Shown here piece after piece: positions 23,360-34,639 of a stretch of DNA of 64,000 bases. Source of the DNA: Typhlomys cinereus (Eukaryota > Chordata > Mammalia > Rodentia > Platacanthomyidae); the NCBI GenBank assembly GCA_023101885.1, contig JALPQD010000101.1, positions 5,488,100 to 5,552,099 on the forward strand. The letters run 5' to 3'. The notes below the pieces were generated by a model. It did no database searches and was not told the DNA's origin. It saw nothing but the letters and a program-made list of their open reading frames with translations. The position numbers and the translations under genes were made by a program. Every line of letters starts with the position of its first letter. Within the stretch, counting starts at the first letter, position 1.

Positions 23360-24190
23360 GCGAACGCTAAGGATCCTTCATTTTCCAGTGAAAGAAATTG
23401 GGTTGCAATCATCGTGCATTTGAACTCCACTCTTAGGCCTTTGGGCAGCCAACCTGGAAAGAGGTGATCCCAGGCTACCTTCAGGGGCGGCCCGGAGGGT
23501 GGTCCTCGGGATTGGCATTGAGGTCACTGCCAGGGCAGGGCGAGGGGTCAGCCGTTTCCTGCCGCACCTGGAGGATATAAATGGGAATGCTTCAGACTCT
23601 GGCCCAGGCCACTCCTTAGCCTGAGAGAGCACAAATATTTACAGAAGGAAAACCAAATAGGAGCGCTGCTGCGGGCCTGGCTGTACGGCTGAACTTAATG
23701 AAGGGTTTCTTTCCCCTAAGGATTTCAAAGCCCGCTGAACTAAGACTCAAAAGCAAACAGCATAGCTGGGATTTTATGTAAAGAAAAACAGTCACGTATG
23801 GGTATAAAATCTGCATTATTATTCCTGAACACTTCACTTGGACAAAGAGCGTGACAGTGACTTTTGGATATGCCACTCTGTTCCCTCTACCGCCCCCCAT
23901 TCTCTCATGCCCCCTGCTCCCCAGGCCTCCCAACCCTGCCTTCAGGTCTTCAGGCAGTGGCACAGTTAGGGGGAAGGCTTCATAGAGCCTCGGCTTCCTG
24001 AGGACCTAGGAGCGCGGACAGCAGGCTGAGTGGAGCTGCGTCAAGCTGACTTGACACCTGACTTGACCCGGTTGGACACAGAGCTTAGGGTCCAACCCAG
24101 GAAGCCCAGCGCGCCCTCATGAGAAGCAATGGGAGATGGAGCCAAAGAGAACTAAGGGCAAACTCAGTCCTGGGGCTGCTCTAGGAAACT
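23360..24190. promoter_or_regulatory. GC-richer unique block with TATA-like motif (candidate regulatory region)
   Basis: This block is free of recognised repeats and visibly richer in GC and CpG than its surroundings (for example 'gtggcggcgaacgc', 'gaggggtcagccg', 'gagcgctgctgcggg'). A 'gaggatataaatggg' motif at about 23570-23584 resembles a plus-strand TATA box, followed by a purine-pyrimidine mixed start region. No coding exon is apparent. Promoter, enhancer or chance are all possible. Confidence 0.3.
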
Positions 24191-24239
24191 GAGAAAAACA
24201 TCCTTTCTTTTCTTTGATCGCTCTCTCTCCCCCTCCCCT

Positions 24240-24325
24240 CCCCAGGGCATTTGAATATGTACACCTATGGAGGTCCAAGGGTGACATCAGGAGTCATCCT
24301 GGATTGTTACACTTTCTTATTGCTA
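24240..24325 (-). mobile_element. tRNA-derived SINE fragment
   Basis: 'acctatggaggtccaagggt' and 'gacatcaggagtcatcctgg' are the reverse complement of the 3' body of the window-typical SINE. The head is missing. Confidence 0.7.
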
Positions 24326-24384
24326 TTCAGGTATTCAGGTGTGGGTGTAAGGTTACAGTGATATCACATTGGGTTTTGTATTTG

Positions 24385-25100
24385 TATTTCTTGGAATGTT
24401 CAAGCTTTTATATGCTTTTTGACAACTATATTATCTTCTTTGAAGCTTTCCCTCCTTTTTTGCTTCAATTCCTTGACAATTTTGAGTCACTTTCACCTTT
24501 TCTTACTAGATCCCATCTCCACCTCCTTCTCTCTTTGGAATCCATCTTCCCAACTAGTCTCACCTCCACTTTCACAACTTCTTTGTGGGTGTGCCCACGG
24601 AGCTTCCTCTAGTTGCCTGCTAGAACATGGGTGTGGATCAGTGGGTACCCCACTGAGGGAACGAGCTCCCCTTCCACAACCAGCATGACCCCTCAGTAGT
24701 GCCACAGAGAGAAGCATGAGCGCTCCTGTTCCCACCATAAAATGTGAGACAGATCAACAGATCTTGTGGGGCAGAACATGGCTGCGCTGAGTTCATGGGC
24801 GCAGCAGCCATGTCGTATCCAGATTAATCCTTCCAACCCTCTGGCTCTTGCATTTTTTCCTGCCTCTTCTTTGATATTGTTCCTTGAGCTTTGGAGAGGC
24901 GTGTGTGATATGGATGTTCTGGGTAGTGGCAAACACTTCACAGTTGCTTATTTGTTGTGATTTTCTACATTAAACTCCCTCCATTGCAAAAGGAAGTTTT
25001 TCAGTCTAGGGCAAAGGTTACTCTAACCTACAGGTATACAGATAAGCATTTGGATTGTAGTTTGATATTGTATCTTACTTTTGCTCATTTTTAATTTGGC
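24385..25100 (+). repeat. Old rodent interspersed repeat (family not assigned)
   Basis: The order of 'tccttgacaattttgagtca', 'gcccacggagcttcctctag', 'gtggatcagtgggtacccc', 'gctgcgctgagttcatgggc', 'ccttgagctttggagaggcg' and 'cattgcaaaaggaagttttt' matches a dispersed sequence known to me from mouse. I cannot name the family. Not coding; the frames of 80-130 codons are broken by that repeat's own structure. Confidence 0.45.
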
Positions 25101-25170
25101 TATTTACATTTGATGTTAATTTTTAGAATCTGTTTATTTGTTGTGAAACGAGTCAAGTATTTCTTTCATT

Positions 25171-25275
25171 CTTTTTTTTTTTTTTTTGAGACCAATCTTG
25201 ATATGCAGTACAGGGTGATCTTAAATTCACAATCCTCCTGCCTCAGCCTTCACAGAACTGTAATGATAGGTTCAT
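25171..25275 (-). mobile_element. B1 SINE, antisense
   Basis: Poly(T) of about 16 followed by 'gagaccaatcttgatatgca', 'ttaaattcacaatcctcctg' and 'cctcagccttcacagaactg'. This is the B1 reverse complement. Its left monomer end is worn. Confidence 0.75.
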
Positions 25276-25279
25276 GAAA

Positions 25280-25800
25280 AATACATATAATCCTTTTACA
25301 TGTTTCCAAAGAATTAGACTCCTTAGTCAGTACTTAAAGAATAATTGCTGTTGTGTTTGTGATGTAGTTTTACACTGGTCAAGAGATTAAGACCAAATCA
25401 GGCTTTCTTGAGTGACAGAGAAAAGAATATTTCAACAATCATCTTGGCCACTGATGCAGCCAAGGAGAGACATACTTGGGGTAAAAACACTTTGTTACAC
25501 TGAGTAAAGACTTGGACTGTTGAAATGGACAGCTGATCACAGCTGTAGTCTGCCAACCTTGGACAGGAGTCTGGATGAGCCACAGCCACAATCTCTGTAG
25601 TCCTCTTCCCAGTGTACTTGAGAAGTAGCCTGGTGTCCAGCAGCAGAAACACAGAAGTAGTTTAGTAGAAGACACCTTTGGGGTTTTCTCTGCACTCTCC
25701 CTGCTAGTTACAGATGTTTTCACGTACTCATCAGGAAAAGTTACACACTGCTGAATTACTGTGACTTGGGACAACTGACTTTTCAAGAAGTCTGAAATTC
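25280..25800. other. Unannotated sequence
   Basis: No firm repeat. A 115-residue minus-strand frame (25439-25786) has no family resemblance and is probably chance. Confidence 0.4.
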
Positions 25801-25801
25801 A

Positions 25802-26041
25802 GGGCTGGGGAGCTGGCTCAGAGGTTAAAGGTTTTGCCTCAAAAGCAGAGACCCGAGTCAGATCCCCAGATCACAAGTAAAAATGCCAGGCAGAAATGGA
25901 AGCAACCTATAATTCTGCCCTCGGGAGGCACATCTGGAAAACCTCAGAACAAGCAATAAGGTGGAGGAGCAATCCGAGATGATTCCTAATGTCGCCTTTG
26001 GGCCTCCACAGGCACACTCACTAAAGGACCCTCTTGTATAA

Positions 26042-26072
<31 letters not shown>

Positions 26073-26110
26073 AACACACACTCACACACACACACACTCA
26101 CACACACGTG
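25802..26110 (+). mobile_element. tRNA-derived SINE with (CA)n tail
   Basis: 'gggctggggagctggctcag' head, 'ccgagtcagatccccagatc' B-box region, 'aagcaataaggtggaggagc' and 'gcctttgggcctccacaggc' body. Compound CA tail 26041-26106. Confidence 0.88.
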
Positions 26111-26279
26111 GGGGAGTAGGATGCTAGTCCAACATACTCAAAACTCTGAGTCCAATTCCCGGCAGCATGATCAACCCTGCTGACCCATTTGAGCACCCAC
26201 ATGGGTGCTTTGCTTAGCTGCGGCAGGAACATTACAGAGAACACCAGAGCCCATCTTCAAGAGACCAATTCCTTTCCAC

Positions 26280-27100
26280 ATTCTACGGACTAATAATAAA
26301 GACAGCATAAAACATTCTAGCCAAAAATCGTTCTTTGGACAAAAATGAATTCTTTAGACAAAAATCAATTCTTTGGACAAAGATGAAATCCAGTCTAATA
26401 TGAAGAACTTCTAAAAATCGTTAATGAAAACACTGTATATTAGATCCTTGAAAAAACTACTAGGCAGCACAAAAGAAAGTTTTATAATATTCAATAAATG
26501 TTTAAGGAAAATGAAGACAAATAAATTAGCTATTCAACTAAGGAAATTAGAAAATAATCCACAAAGCCAAGATAAATAAATGGATCATGATTTTAAGAAG
26601 AAATGATGAGTTAGAAAATATCAAATGGAAAAGTTCATATCTGATTTTCTGAAAAATGAAATTAAATTAGCTTTCATCCTACTTGAGAAGAAAATAAACT
26701 AGAACAACAAAATGAGAAATAAATGGAAATAGCCACAGGTACCATGAGCAATTAAAGAATGACAAATCCTTTTCCACTTTGTTCTGCTTTGTCAAAAAGA
26801 AACTAGAAAATTAACATATTTTAAAGAAAATATGGCTTATCAAAACTTACACCAGAAGCTGTCAAGTCTGAACATATCAGCGATTGTGGAATGAAAAGTT
26901 GCCATGGATTACCGAATGTGAAACACCAACACAGAGGGCAGATAGACAACTGTAATCTTACTCTAATGGTTCCAGAAAGAACAATTAAACTATTTCCAGA
27001 GAAAGAAAAAACAAAACAAGATGCATATAGTCATTAGTTTATATGCACCCCAACTCCCTAGGCAACAGTAAATACAAAATTGAACTATTTACTAATTAAA
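26280..27100 (+). mobile_element. Ancient L1 ORF2-like fragment, sense
   Basis: Strongly A-rich, with runs such as 'gaaattagaaaataatccac', 'agccacaggtaccatgagca' and 'gaaactagaaaattaacata' that resemble decayed L1 ORF2. No open frame of useful length remains. The trailing part is uncertain. Confidence 0.4.
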
Positions 27101-27104
27101 ATAT

Positions 27105-27730
27105 GCATATGTAGATTAACCCAAAGCATATAGTATCTGTCATAGACCATCACTTTTATTTAAACATCCAGCCTACCTCACTTATGAAACTGTTTATAAA
27201 CCAATTTCAAATAATATTCTTTAACTTCAGTTTTAATAAAGAGGAAGGTTAAGAATGTATGAACACATGTCAGAAGTATGCAGATTTTTCACAAGCTGTG
27301 TGTGTAGTTCAGCAGATTGTTTGCAGTGTTACTATTTATCTTTACAGATTTGGGGAATGTCAAAGTCACATCCCTCACAGTATATGTAAACGTGATCAAA
27401 AAGACATAAATGAAAAGTCTCCACATATGGATGGCCTCTGCAGTTTCTTCTTCAAAGGCAGGTTGTTGCCAGCTTCCTGTGGAGTCTTCTAAGACGTTTT
27501 CCTCAGATTCACTCTCTTATTCTGTTAATCATTCTAAAAACATTTGATGGGAACCACTTGTGAGCTTGGTACCAAAGCTTCCACAATAAACAGGCATTTC
27601 CTCAGAATAATTTTTAGCCTTTACAGGTTTTTCATTCTGATTGAGACATTGGAAATTTAAAAAGGAGAAAGTATAATAAACATAAGTTGTGGAAGTATCA
27701 TGAAAAAAAAAAAGATGGACATGAAGTACT
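27105..27730. other. Unannotated AT-rich sequence
   Basis: No gene or repeat recognised. Confidence 0.4.
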
Positions 27731-27734
27731 GTGA

Positions 27735-28130
27735 TAGAAGTTTAAGTGTCAACTTGACAATTGACAGCTAAGCTCTGGACACATCTGTGGAGAATTGATA
27801 GCTAAGGCAGTCCCTGAGGAATCCTGCGGAGATTGACATAGGAAGACCCAGCCCGTAGTGGGTAGAATCATTCCCTGGGCAGGTGGATAAGATGGGAGAA
27901 GCTGGTTGAGTAAGTTGGCATTCTCCAGACACTCTGTCAGTTCTGCCTGGCAAGTGGAGGTTTGCCTCTCTCAACAATCCCTGTGGAAATTGTGTGGCCA
28001 TTTGCTTTGGCTCCTGGTGTGGGTGTGAGCTCTCTTACAGAGCTGGACTACTACAACTGAGAATTGTAACATAGAATAAACCCTCCTTGTTCCCCTAAGC
28101 TCTTTGGTGGAGAATTGATGAAAACAAACT
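27735..28130 (+). mobile_element. ERVL-MaLR type LTR
   Basis: 'aagtgtcaacttgacaattg', 'gaagacccagcccgtagtgg', 'ccctgggcaggtgg' and 'tagaataaaccctccttgtt' give the full MaLR-like order, with an AATAAA near the 3' end. No internal sequence beside it. Confidence 0.75.
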
Positions 28131-28134
28131 TGTA

Positions 28135-29470
28135 CAAGTGTCAGTAATTATGATCAACATATTGGCATTGATGAACATGAAATATGGACGTTACAATCAA
28201 TACATCGATACTGGTGGATATAAAATATGGATATTTGCAAATTTGAAGCACTATTGGATATCAGAAATGGCTTGAAATATGATACTGGGAAGCTGGCCAT
28301 GTAGGTGTTCTGGAAAGATACGTCCAAAAGCAAAGCCTGACGAGAAACACTGTGTCCATGAAGGCCATGGCAGGGCTGGACAGAGGGCAGGGGAGGGCTC
28401 ACAGGTGGTCACAGGATGCTGGCTCATAAACCATGGGGTGATGACCTTGGCGACACCAGAGGCCAAGAAGCTGACTTGCCTTTTGAGGAGAAAACCATCT
28501 GTTGTGTGGACAACAGTCAGCTGAGGGGCAAAGATGAATGCAGTGACCCATTCTGAGACTCTCCAAGGATCCCTTCCAAGGATCAGGGTGTTTTTCACCT
28601 GTGCGTGAAAATGAGCTAGATTCCAGATAGCATCTGACAGGAAAGCACACACGGACACATCCTCCATCCCTGCTTAACTCGCAATGCTAGTGTCTAATGG
28701 GAGGCTGTTCTAACGCTATCTTTCGGATTTCCTGATGTGTCTTGGAAATTTTTCTGAAGAAATGGAAAGATGTCTCATGATTCGATGACAGTGCTTCATT
28801 GCATTGTATGAATATTGCCATAATTACTTACCCAGTCTCATGTTTATGTATGCTCCGTGTGCTTTCTGACCTTTGACTCTTACTAACTGTGTTGATATAA
28901 ACTTGTCTATGTGCTACATAGGGTATATGAGATGCCGAGAATGGGGGGAACTGGCAAGGCAACTAGCAGTAATGTTTGCTTAACTCTGGCAGCTGTTTTC
29001 CTGCTGGCTCTCCACAGACACAGCAGCAGGCATGGTTTAGCTCTTTGCACTCTTAAGAAAGAACCAGGATCACGGCGGCCCTTCTGTACCAAACTCAGCA
29101 ACATTTACCCATGACTGCCTGGCTGATTGTCACCTATCTTTATGGAAACTAACATCTGATTACGATGGATTGTCTGGGTACATGCGAGAGCAGAAAAGTA
29201 GTGTGATGCTTTGAGGACCTTAATACAGTGTGATATAGCAAAGGCTTAATATTTGATAAACCTCAAGACTGATCCTTGACTTAAGGTCAATCTTAACCCA
29301 ATCTACAGAAAAGAGGTAGTTCCTCAGAACCCAGCCAATTTAAGGGAGAAACTTTAGAAGCACCTCATGGAGTCAGAAGCAAAGCGCGGGCATCCTCTTT
29401 CACTTTTCCTTTTATTCAGCTCTGTTCAGAGGGTCTTTTCTGAGGGACAAATTTGACCATTTCCAGACAA
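28135..29470. other. Unannotated sequence with an open minus-strand frame
   Basis: No repeat recognised. 28251-28667 has a 138-codon minus-strand frame in GC-richer sequence that I do not recognise. It starts MEDVSVC and has no signal peptide, coiled coil or known motif. It could be part of a retrocopy or chance. Confidence 0.35.
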
Positions 29471-29558
29471 CACACATAAAAAAAAAAAATGAGAAAGAAA
29501 GCAAGAACCAAGAGAAAAACTTTTGGACTTTTCTTCTGTCAAAAAAAATTAATTAGGT

Positions 29559-29755
29559 GGGCTGGAGAGGTGGCTCAGGGGTTAATCCTCCGCCTTGCAG
29601 GCGGAAGGTCCTGGGTTCGATCCCAGATCCCACGTGTAGGCGCCAGGCAGAAGCGGGGGCGGCCTGCGCTTCTGGTCCTGGTGGGGCGGAGCCTGTGAAT
29701 CCCGGGGCAGAAGGAGGTGGAGGCGTCCATGGTGGTTCGCGAATTCGTCCGTGGT

Positions 29756-29800
<45 letters not shown>

Positions 29801-29872
29801 GCGCGCACATACACACACACATGCGCACAGTTGAATAAATAATAATAATAATAAAATTTTTTTAATTAATTA
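29559..29872 (+). mobile_element. Least-decayed tRNA-derived SINE copy
   Basis: Full-length copy with an intact A box (around 29571-29580), a canonical B box 'ggttcgatccc' (29614-29624), a CpG-rich body, (CA)n (29760-29797), GC/CA dinucleotides, and a (AAT)n/A-rich end. The head can be drawn with a perfect anticodon arm, stem TCCGC/GCGGA (29589-29593, 29601-29605) and loop CTTGCAG, which would place UGC (Ala) as anticodon. Flanks share only a short AT-rich 'aattaatta' duplication. Confidence 0.92.
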
Positions 29873-29879
29873 AAATACC

Positions 29880-30500
29880 TGACAGTGTAAATCCTACTAT
29901 AAATTAAATTTAAAAAATTAATATTTTAATACAAAGTCAGTTTACCTTGATTTTAAAGATATAAATCGCAATGGAGAAGACTATTCAACAAAGGAAATGT
30001 TTCCTGTAAATTAAGAAGTCTGGAAAAGGAAATAAATGTACTTCATGATATCTTTCTGTGCATTTATCACTTCAGAACTGAATCTAAAGAAGGTATGGCA
30101 TTGTGCTAAATGAAACAAAGCTGTGATTGTCAAGGTTTACCAATCTTTAAAGTAATTGCATGATTTATCAAAAAATGAAACTAATGTACTCTTCAGGAAA
30201 ATGCAACTGATGAGATATCAGAGACAAGACATTATATGCATGCAAGTCAAGGTACTTATTCTAAGCTGTGTGGCAAGGTAGCTCTCTCCTATTACTTTTG
30301 TGACTTTTTTGTAAATAAAAAAATCCAAAACAAATATTTCCTAAGTCCAGATTATAATGCAGGCAAATTTTTCCTAAATGTACAGTGAACCTGTTTGCTG
30401 TCTAAAAGGAAATTTCCAGAAAAAAAATGAGGAACCCTCTCCAACTCATTTTATGAGAACATTGTCATCTTGATACTGCAACATGATTTAGCAGAAAAGT
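29880..30500. other. Unannotated AT-rich sequence
   Basis: No gene or repeat recognised. Confidence 0.4.
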
Positions 30501-30507
30501 AAAATTA

Positions 30508-30815
30508 TAGTTCGTGATGGTTACTCATCTTGTTGTGAGCTTGATGGGATACAGAATCACCATGGAAACGGGTCTTTAAGCACAGCTGTGAGGGATTATC
30601 TACATTAGGCAGCACCTTCATGTGGCAGACATTGCATTCACTGTCTCTGCTTCTGACTGTGGACTTCTTGTCATGGTCCTTTACAGCTCCTGGGGCCACA
30701 CCTTCCCTGTCAGGAAAGACTGTCCCCTGAAGCCATAATAATAGGTAAATGAATCCTTCCTTAGGTTGTTTTGTTTTGTTTTTGTCACAGCAATGACACA
30801 AGTAACTAGCACGTT
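30508..30815 (+). mobile_element. ERVL-MaLR type LTR
   Basis: 'gttgtgagcttgatgggata', 'cagctgtgagggattatcta' and 'ttgtcacagcaatgacacaa' follow the MaLR order. The middle is shortened, and a (TTTTG)n stretch lies before the 3' end. Confidence 0.6.
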
Positions 30816-30819
30816 TTCT

Positions 30820-31565
30820 TACTTAGGAACATTGGTTTGAATGTCCTTAAGTCCTAACAGGTTGAATTGATGAGGCCATTTTATCAACCTTGCAAAAATA
30901 TACCAAACAAAATCAGCAACATTATCATACCTAAGATGAAATATTAATGATAGCCCTTTGTCTTAGCTTCCATTCACTTCTTAGAATACCACAAATGAGT
31001 TTATCTACTTGCTGTACGTGTTAATAAATTCTGCTTTTTTTCCTGTTAAAATACTCCTTTGTGATCAAAATAAGGGAAAAAGTTACAGTAAAAGCCCTAC
31101 AATATAAAAGCATATTATCAGTAAGGAAGTAAAGTTATAAACCACACTGGATAAGTTACTTATCTCTAGTTTTAATATTAATTTGAAGTTTAATAAAGGC
31201 AAACTCTTTCCTATCATTTATAGATCAGAAATTTGGGGATAACTGAGCTAAAATCTGAAGGTCCCAGCTAATGGCCTCTTCAGGTAGCAGTGAAGGTATA
31301 GCCAGGGCTTCAGGGAGTAGCAAATCCACCCTCTATAAAGTTCTCCTCACACATATGACCGTGAGAAGGGCATCTCCATTCTCCTGCAGTGGGTAACTCC
31401 CCAGGGCTATTGCATCTGAGACTATCTGCTTCCCTCAAGGAGAGAATTAAAGAAAGAAAACCAAAGCAGTGCCCATTCCTTGTTTCATTTAGGCTTAGAC
31501 ATCATATCTGCTGCTCTGTTGTCTCCAGCATAGAAATCAGACCCCACCTCTCGATAGGAGGATGG
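30820..31565. other. Unannotated sequence
   Basis: The AT-rich first half and moderate-GC second half contain no identified feature. Confidence 0.4.
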
Positions 31566-31567
31566 TA

Positions 31568-31905
31568 TCAGCTACCTTTATGTTGCTATGACCAAACACC
31601 TGAAGGAAACAACTTCAAGGGAGAAACTATCTATTCTGACCCAATTAGTGGTTCCCTAGATCTACCCCCTTGGGCCTGAAACAAAATTGAGTATCCCATG
31701 CAGAAGGATGTGAAGAAGCCTGCTCGCCTCTCAGAGAACAAGAACCAGAGAGAGAGTGACTGAAGACCAAGTATAACCTTCCAAAGCACATACCACCAGT
31801 GGTCTACATCCTCTAACCAGATCCAACCTCCTGAAATTCTTGCCCCATCTGGGAATTGGATATTTAGCACATGAATGAGGTGGCGTTTCCTATTCAAACC
31901 ATAGC
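31568..31905 (-). mobile_element. ERVL-MaLR type LTR, antisense
   Basis: 'ttgctatgaccaaacacctg', 'ccaaagcacataccaccagt' and 'ttcctattcaaaccatagca' match the antisense order of 7545-7905. Confidence 0.65.
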
Positions 31906-31987
31906 AAAGAGTGTAGAAGATACATAGGGAAATTTTAAAACCACTCCATTAGGTTAACAGTATATTGTTATTAAAAGTGTGAGAGGT

Positions 31988-32068
31988 CCAGCCATGTTGA
32001 CACTCAATTAGAATTTCAATATCTACGAATCTGAGATCACAAGTTTAAGGCCAGTCTGGGCCACATAG
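31988..32068 (+). mobile_element. B1 SINE fragment
   Basis: 'tccagccatgttgacactca' and 'aggccagtctgggccacata' match the two ends of a B1 monomer. The interior is worn. Confidence 0.5.
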
Positions 32069-32099
32069 ACACATAATACATTCTGTGCGCGCGTGAGTG

Positions 32100-32103
32100 C
32101 GTG

Positions 32104-32156
<53 letters not shown>

Positions 32157-32427
32157 AGGTATGGGTATGTAAGTATGTATAGGTGTGAATGGGTGACAAA
32201 AGGGCACTGCGTGTGTACTTGTGGAGCCAAAGGGTGACATCTGGATTTATCCTGTTTGCTCTGTCTCCTTATTACTTCGCTCTGGGGTTTCCCAAGTTCC
32301 TCCTTCCAGGACCAGAAGTGCAGACCACTACCATTTCCACCTGCATTTTAACATAGGATCTGGGGTCCAAACGCAGGCCTTTTGCTGTCAGGCAAAGGTT
32401 TAACCCCTGAATCATCTCTCCACCCTA
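32100..32427 (-). mobile_element. tRNA-derived SINE with long (CA)n tail
   Basis: Reverse complement of the family: (TG)n at 32105-32155, 'gccaaagggtgacatctgga', 'tctggggtttcccaagttcc', 'taacataggatctggggtcc' and 'taacccctgaatcatctctc'. Full-length. Confidence 0.88.
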
Positions 32428-32445
32428 ATACATTAATTTTTTAAA

Positions 32446-32469
32446 CTTTCTTTCTTAGGGTTTGTGTGT

Positions 32470-32529
<60 letters not shown>

Positions 32530-33228
32530 CAGAGGGCACTGTGTCCCCCTGTGGAGGACCAAGGTGACTTCGGGAATCATCCTGGATGGCTTTTTCCTCC
32601 TTCTTGCTTTCCTCTGAGATTTCCCAGGCCACTGCCATTTCTGCCATTTCTGTGGGGTTTTTTTTTTTCTACTTTTACAAACATATTGAGTATTCATCTC
32701 AGCTTCCCTCCTTCTCTCTCCTTCCCATTTCCTCACTTTCCTTCACCATTCTCTCCAACCCTTCCACCTGTGTGCTTCTATAGAGCCCAAAGTTCGCTCT
32801 GGCTTTTTTACTGTGGGGGCTCAGGCCTCAGAGGTATATCAAGTTACCTCTCTTAAAGCCACCTCACTGATATATGCATTTCCCACCACTCATCCAGCTT
32901 TAGATCCAAAGGTTTCAATTGTAGGTTCCCATTCTTATGAGTATAATAACAGCTACCTACAAAGCAGCTTGATATATTGTCTTTCTACCTATAGGTTATT
33001 GGCTGTCTTCCCTATTGTTGTATTTCCTTCCTTTTTTTAGGTTCTTGTTCTAGTTTACAGTAAAAGGGATGTGTGACATTCTGACAAGCGGATCTTGAGT
33101 CCAATAAGAATATTGTTAATTGTCTCCTTGGTACTTCTGCCTGACATTATTACATGAGACCTGGGATCCAAATTCAAAACCTTCTGCTTGTGAGGCAGAG
33201 TTCTAACCCCTGTGCCATCTCTTCAGCC
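32446..33228 (-). mobile_element. tRNA-derived SINE split by an L1 insertion
   Basis: The 3' half of the SINE (32446-32640, with (TG)n at 32461-32524) and its 5' half (33135-33228, ending in the head 'gtgccatctcttcagccc') are one copy in the minus orientation. The pair is bounded by near-identical flanks, 'aatacattaattttttaaa' (32427-32445) and 'aatacattatttttttaaa' (33229-33247). This shows a single original insertion later split by the element at 32645-33130. Confidence 0.88.
32645..33130 (-). mobile_element. L1 3' end inserted into the tRNA SINE
   Basis: It begins on the plus strand with a T-run (32657-32669), i.e. a poly(A) on the minus strand, then continues with the sequence that aligns to the reverse complement of 2270-2650. 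The SINE resumes at 33135 with 'acttctgcctgac', so the junction sits in the SINE's 'tttctgcc' block. A TSD of about 6-8 bp is plausible but not clear. Confidence 0.7.
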
Positions 33229-33248
33229 CAATACATTATTTTTTTAAA

Positions 33249-34480
33249 GAAAGAAAATCTGAGAAATACTGCATGATATCATTTCTCCTAAATACATGCA
33301 TGGAAACAAAGAGAATAAAAAAGATAAATTTTAGATGTATATTTTATTAATCAGTAAACACAAACTTGGAAGAATATTCCAAGATCTCTGAATCATTATA
33401 TCTGGTTTTCTGGGAACAGATGAAGGATAGTCAATAATGTTCTTCCTGTAATGTTTGCTTTTGCCTTTAACAATGAAAACAAATGAGTACTCTCATGCAT
33501 TGCTTATATAATTAAAAACATGCCTATGTATTATAAACTCACATGAGTGAAAACAAAACTGGAGGAATGCCTAGAGGGAAAGACTAATAGGTGTGGCTAT
33601 GTTTACAAAAAAAGTGGGCAAACATAGCTGCACCCTGAAAGATAGATATGATCACAAAGCTTGAGAGGTGCTTCCAACACCATGGAGACTCTGTCTTCCC
33701 AGGTATCCATTTCTATACTGGTAGCTCGTTTTAAACTGCTGGGCTCTTAAAACACTGTCGTATAATGAGAGCAGAATCCATGGGTAGAGCCATCCAGAAG
33801 TTTCAGTTTGATCTGTCCACTCTTAATTACAGGTATGTTATCATAAAACCCCCTATGGTGAGCAATGGAGCAGGACTTTGGAGACTAGAGAGGCTACTGG
33901 AGGCCAACTCCAATGTCGGAACTCGATTTTGCCAGAGGGAGACACTTCTATTCTTTATTGTCTCACACTCAAAATCTACAATTGTGAAGTAATTAAAAAC
34001 TAAGAAGAAAGACTGAATTCTTCCATCAAAGCAAGTCAGAGAGTAGGGAGGCTCTTTACTACACGTAGTACAATACTTAGCAAGCACTGGATTAAGAAAG
34101 TCCTCTGCCTCTGGCCAGCACTGAGCGAACCCTGCTTACAGATGAGTGACATGGTAGCTCCCTCTCTGTGGACTCAGGCAGACCTAGGGAAGTTGTCCCA
34201 GAGTCTGAAGCTAATACTACCTCCTTCAGTAACCATCTCATTCAATTGTTCATTTCTTAGAAGTCCACTATTTCGAGATTTCCAGAGATACCTTGTTCTC
34301 TTTCTCCCAGAGACACTGTACTTGTCCATCCATTGGTTTGTCTCCATGCCCCTTGTGACGCGTAGGCTTTTCAGCATGCCGCTCTAGCAAATGAAAAGGT
34401 GTTTTCTGCACAATTCTCTCCTGTATTTCTGTCCTTTCTGATGGCCATTTATATTCCAGTCTCTTCTACATGGTAAAAGA
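33249..34480. other. Unannotated sequence
   Basis: AT-rich with no feature that I can support. Frames of 67-86 codons at 33765-34387 are unconvincing. Confidence 0.4.
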
Positions 34481-34639
34481 TGACTTTACATTGGTTCAAA
34501 AGGTGGCTCCTTCAGAAATGATGCCCATTCCCTCATACCTAGATCCACTGGATGTGATTGTATCTGGAAAAAGGGTCTTATGAGGTGTGGGGATCTCTTG
34601 TATTTCAGGCTGGTGTCCGTCTCTGCATTGATCTGATTA

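Noticed and set aside
23360..24190. A classical CpG island
   Set aside because: CpG is enriched compared with neighbours, but by eye density does not reach the usual threshold throughout; kept only as a regulatory candidate.
29559..29632. A tRNA gene (Ala-UGC-like)
   Set aside because: The arm is good, but the head continues into a SINE body and CA tail like more than twenty other copies, and no mature 3' acceptor pairing is present.
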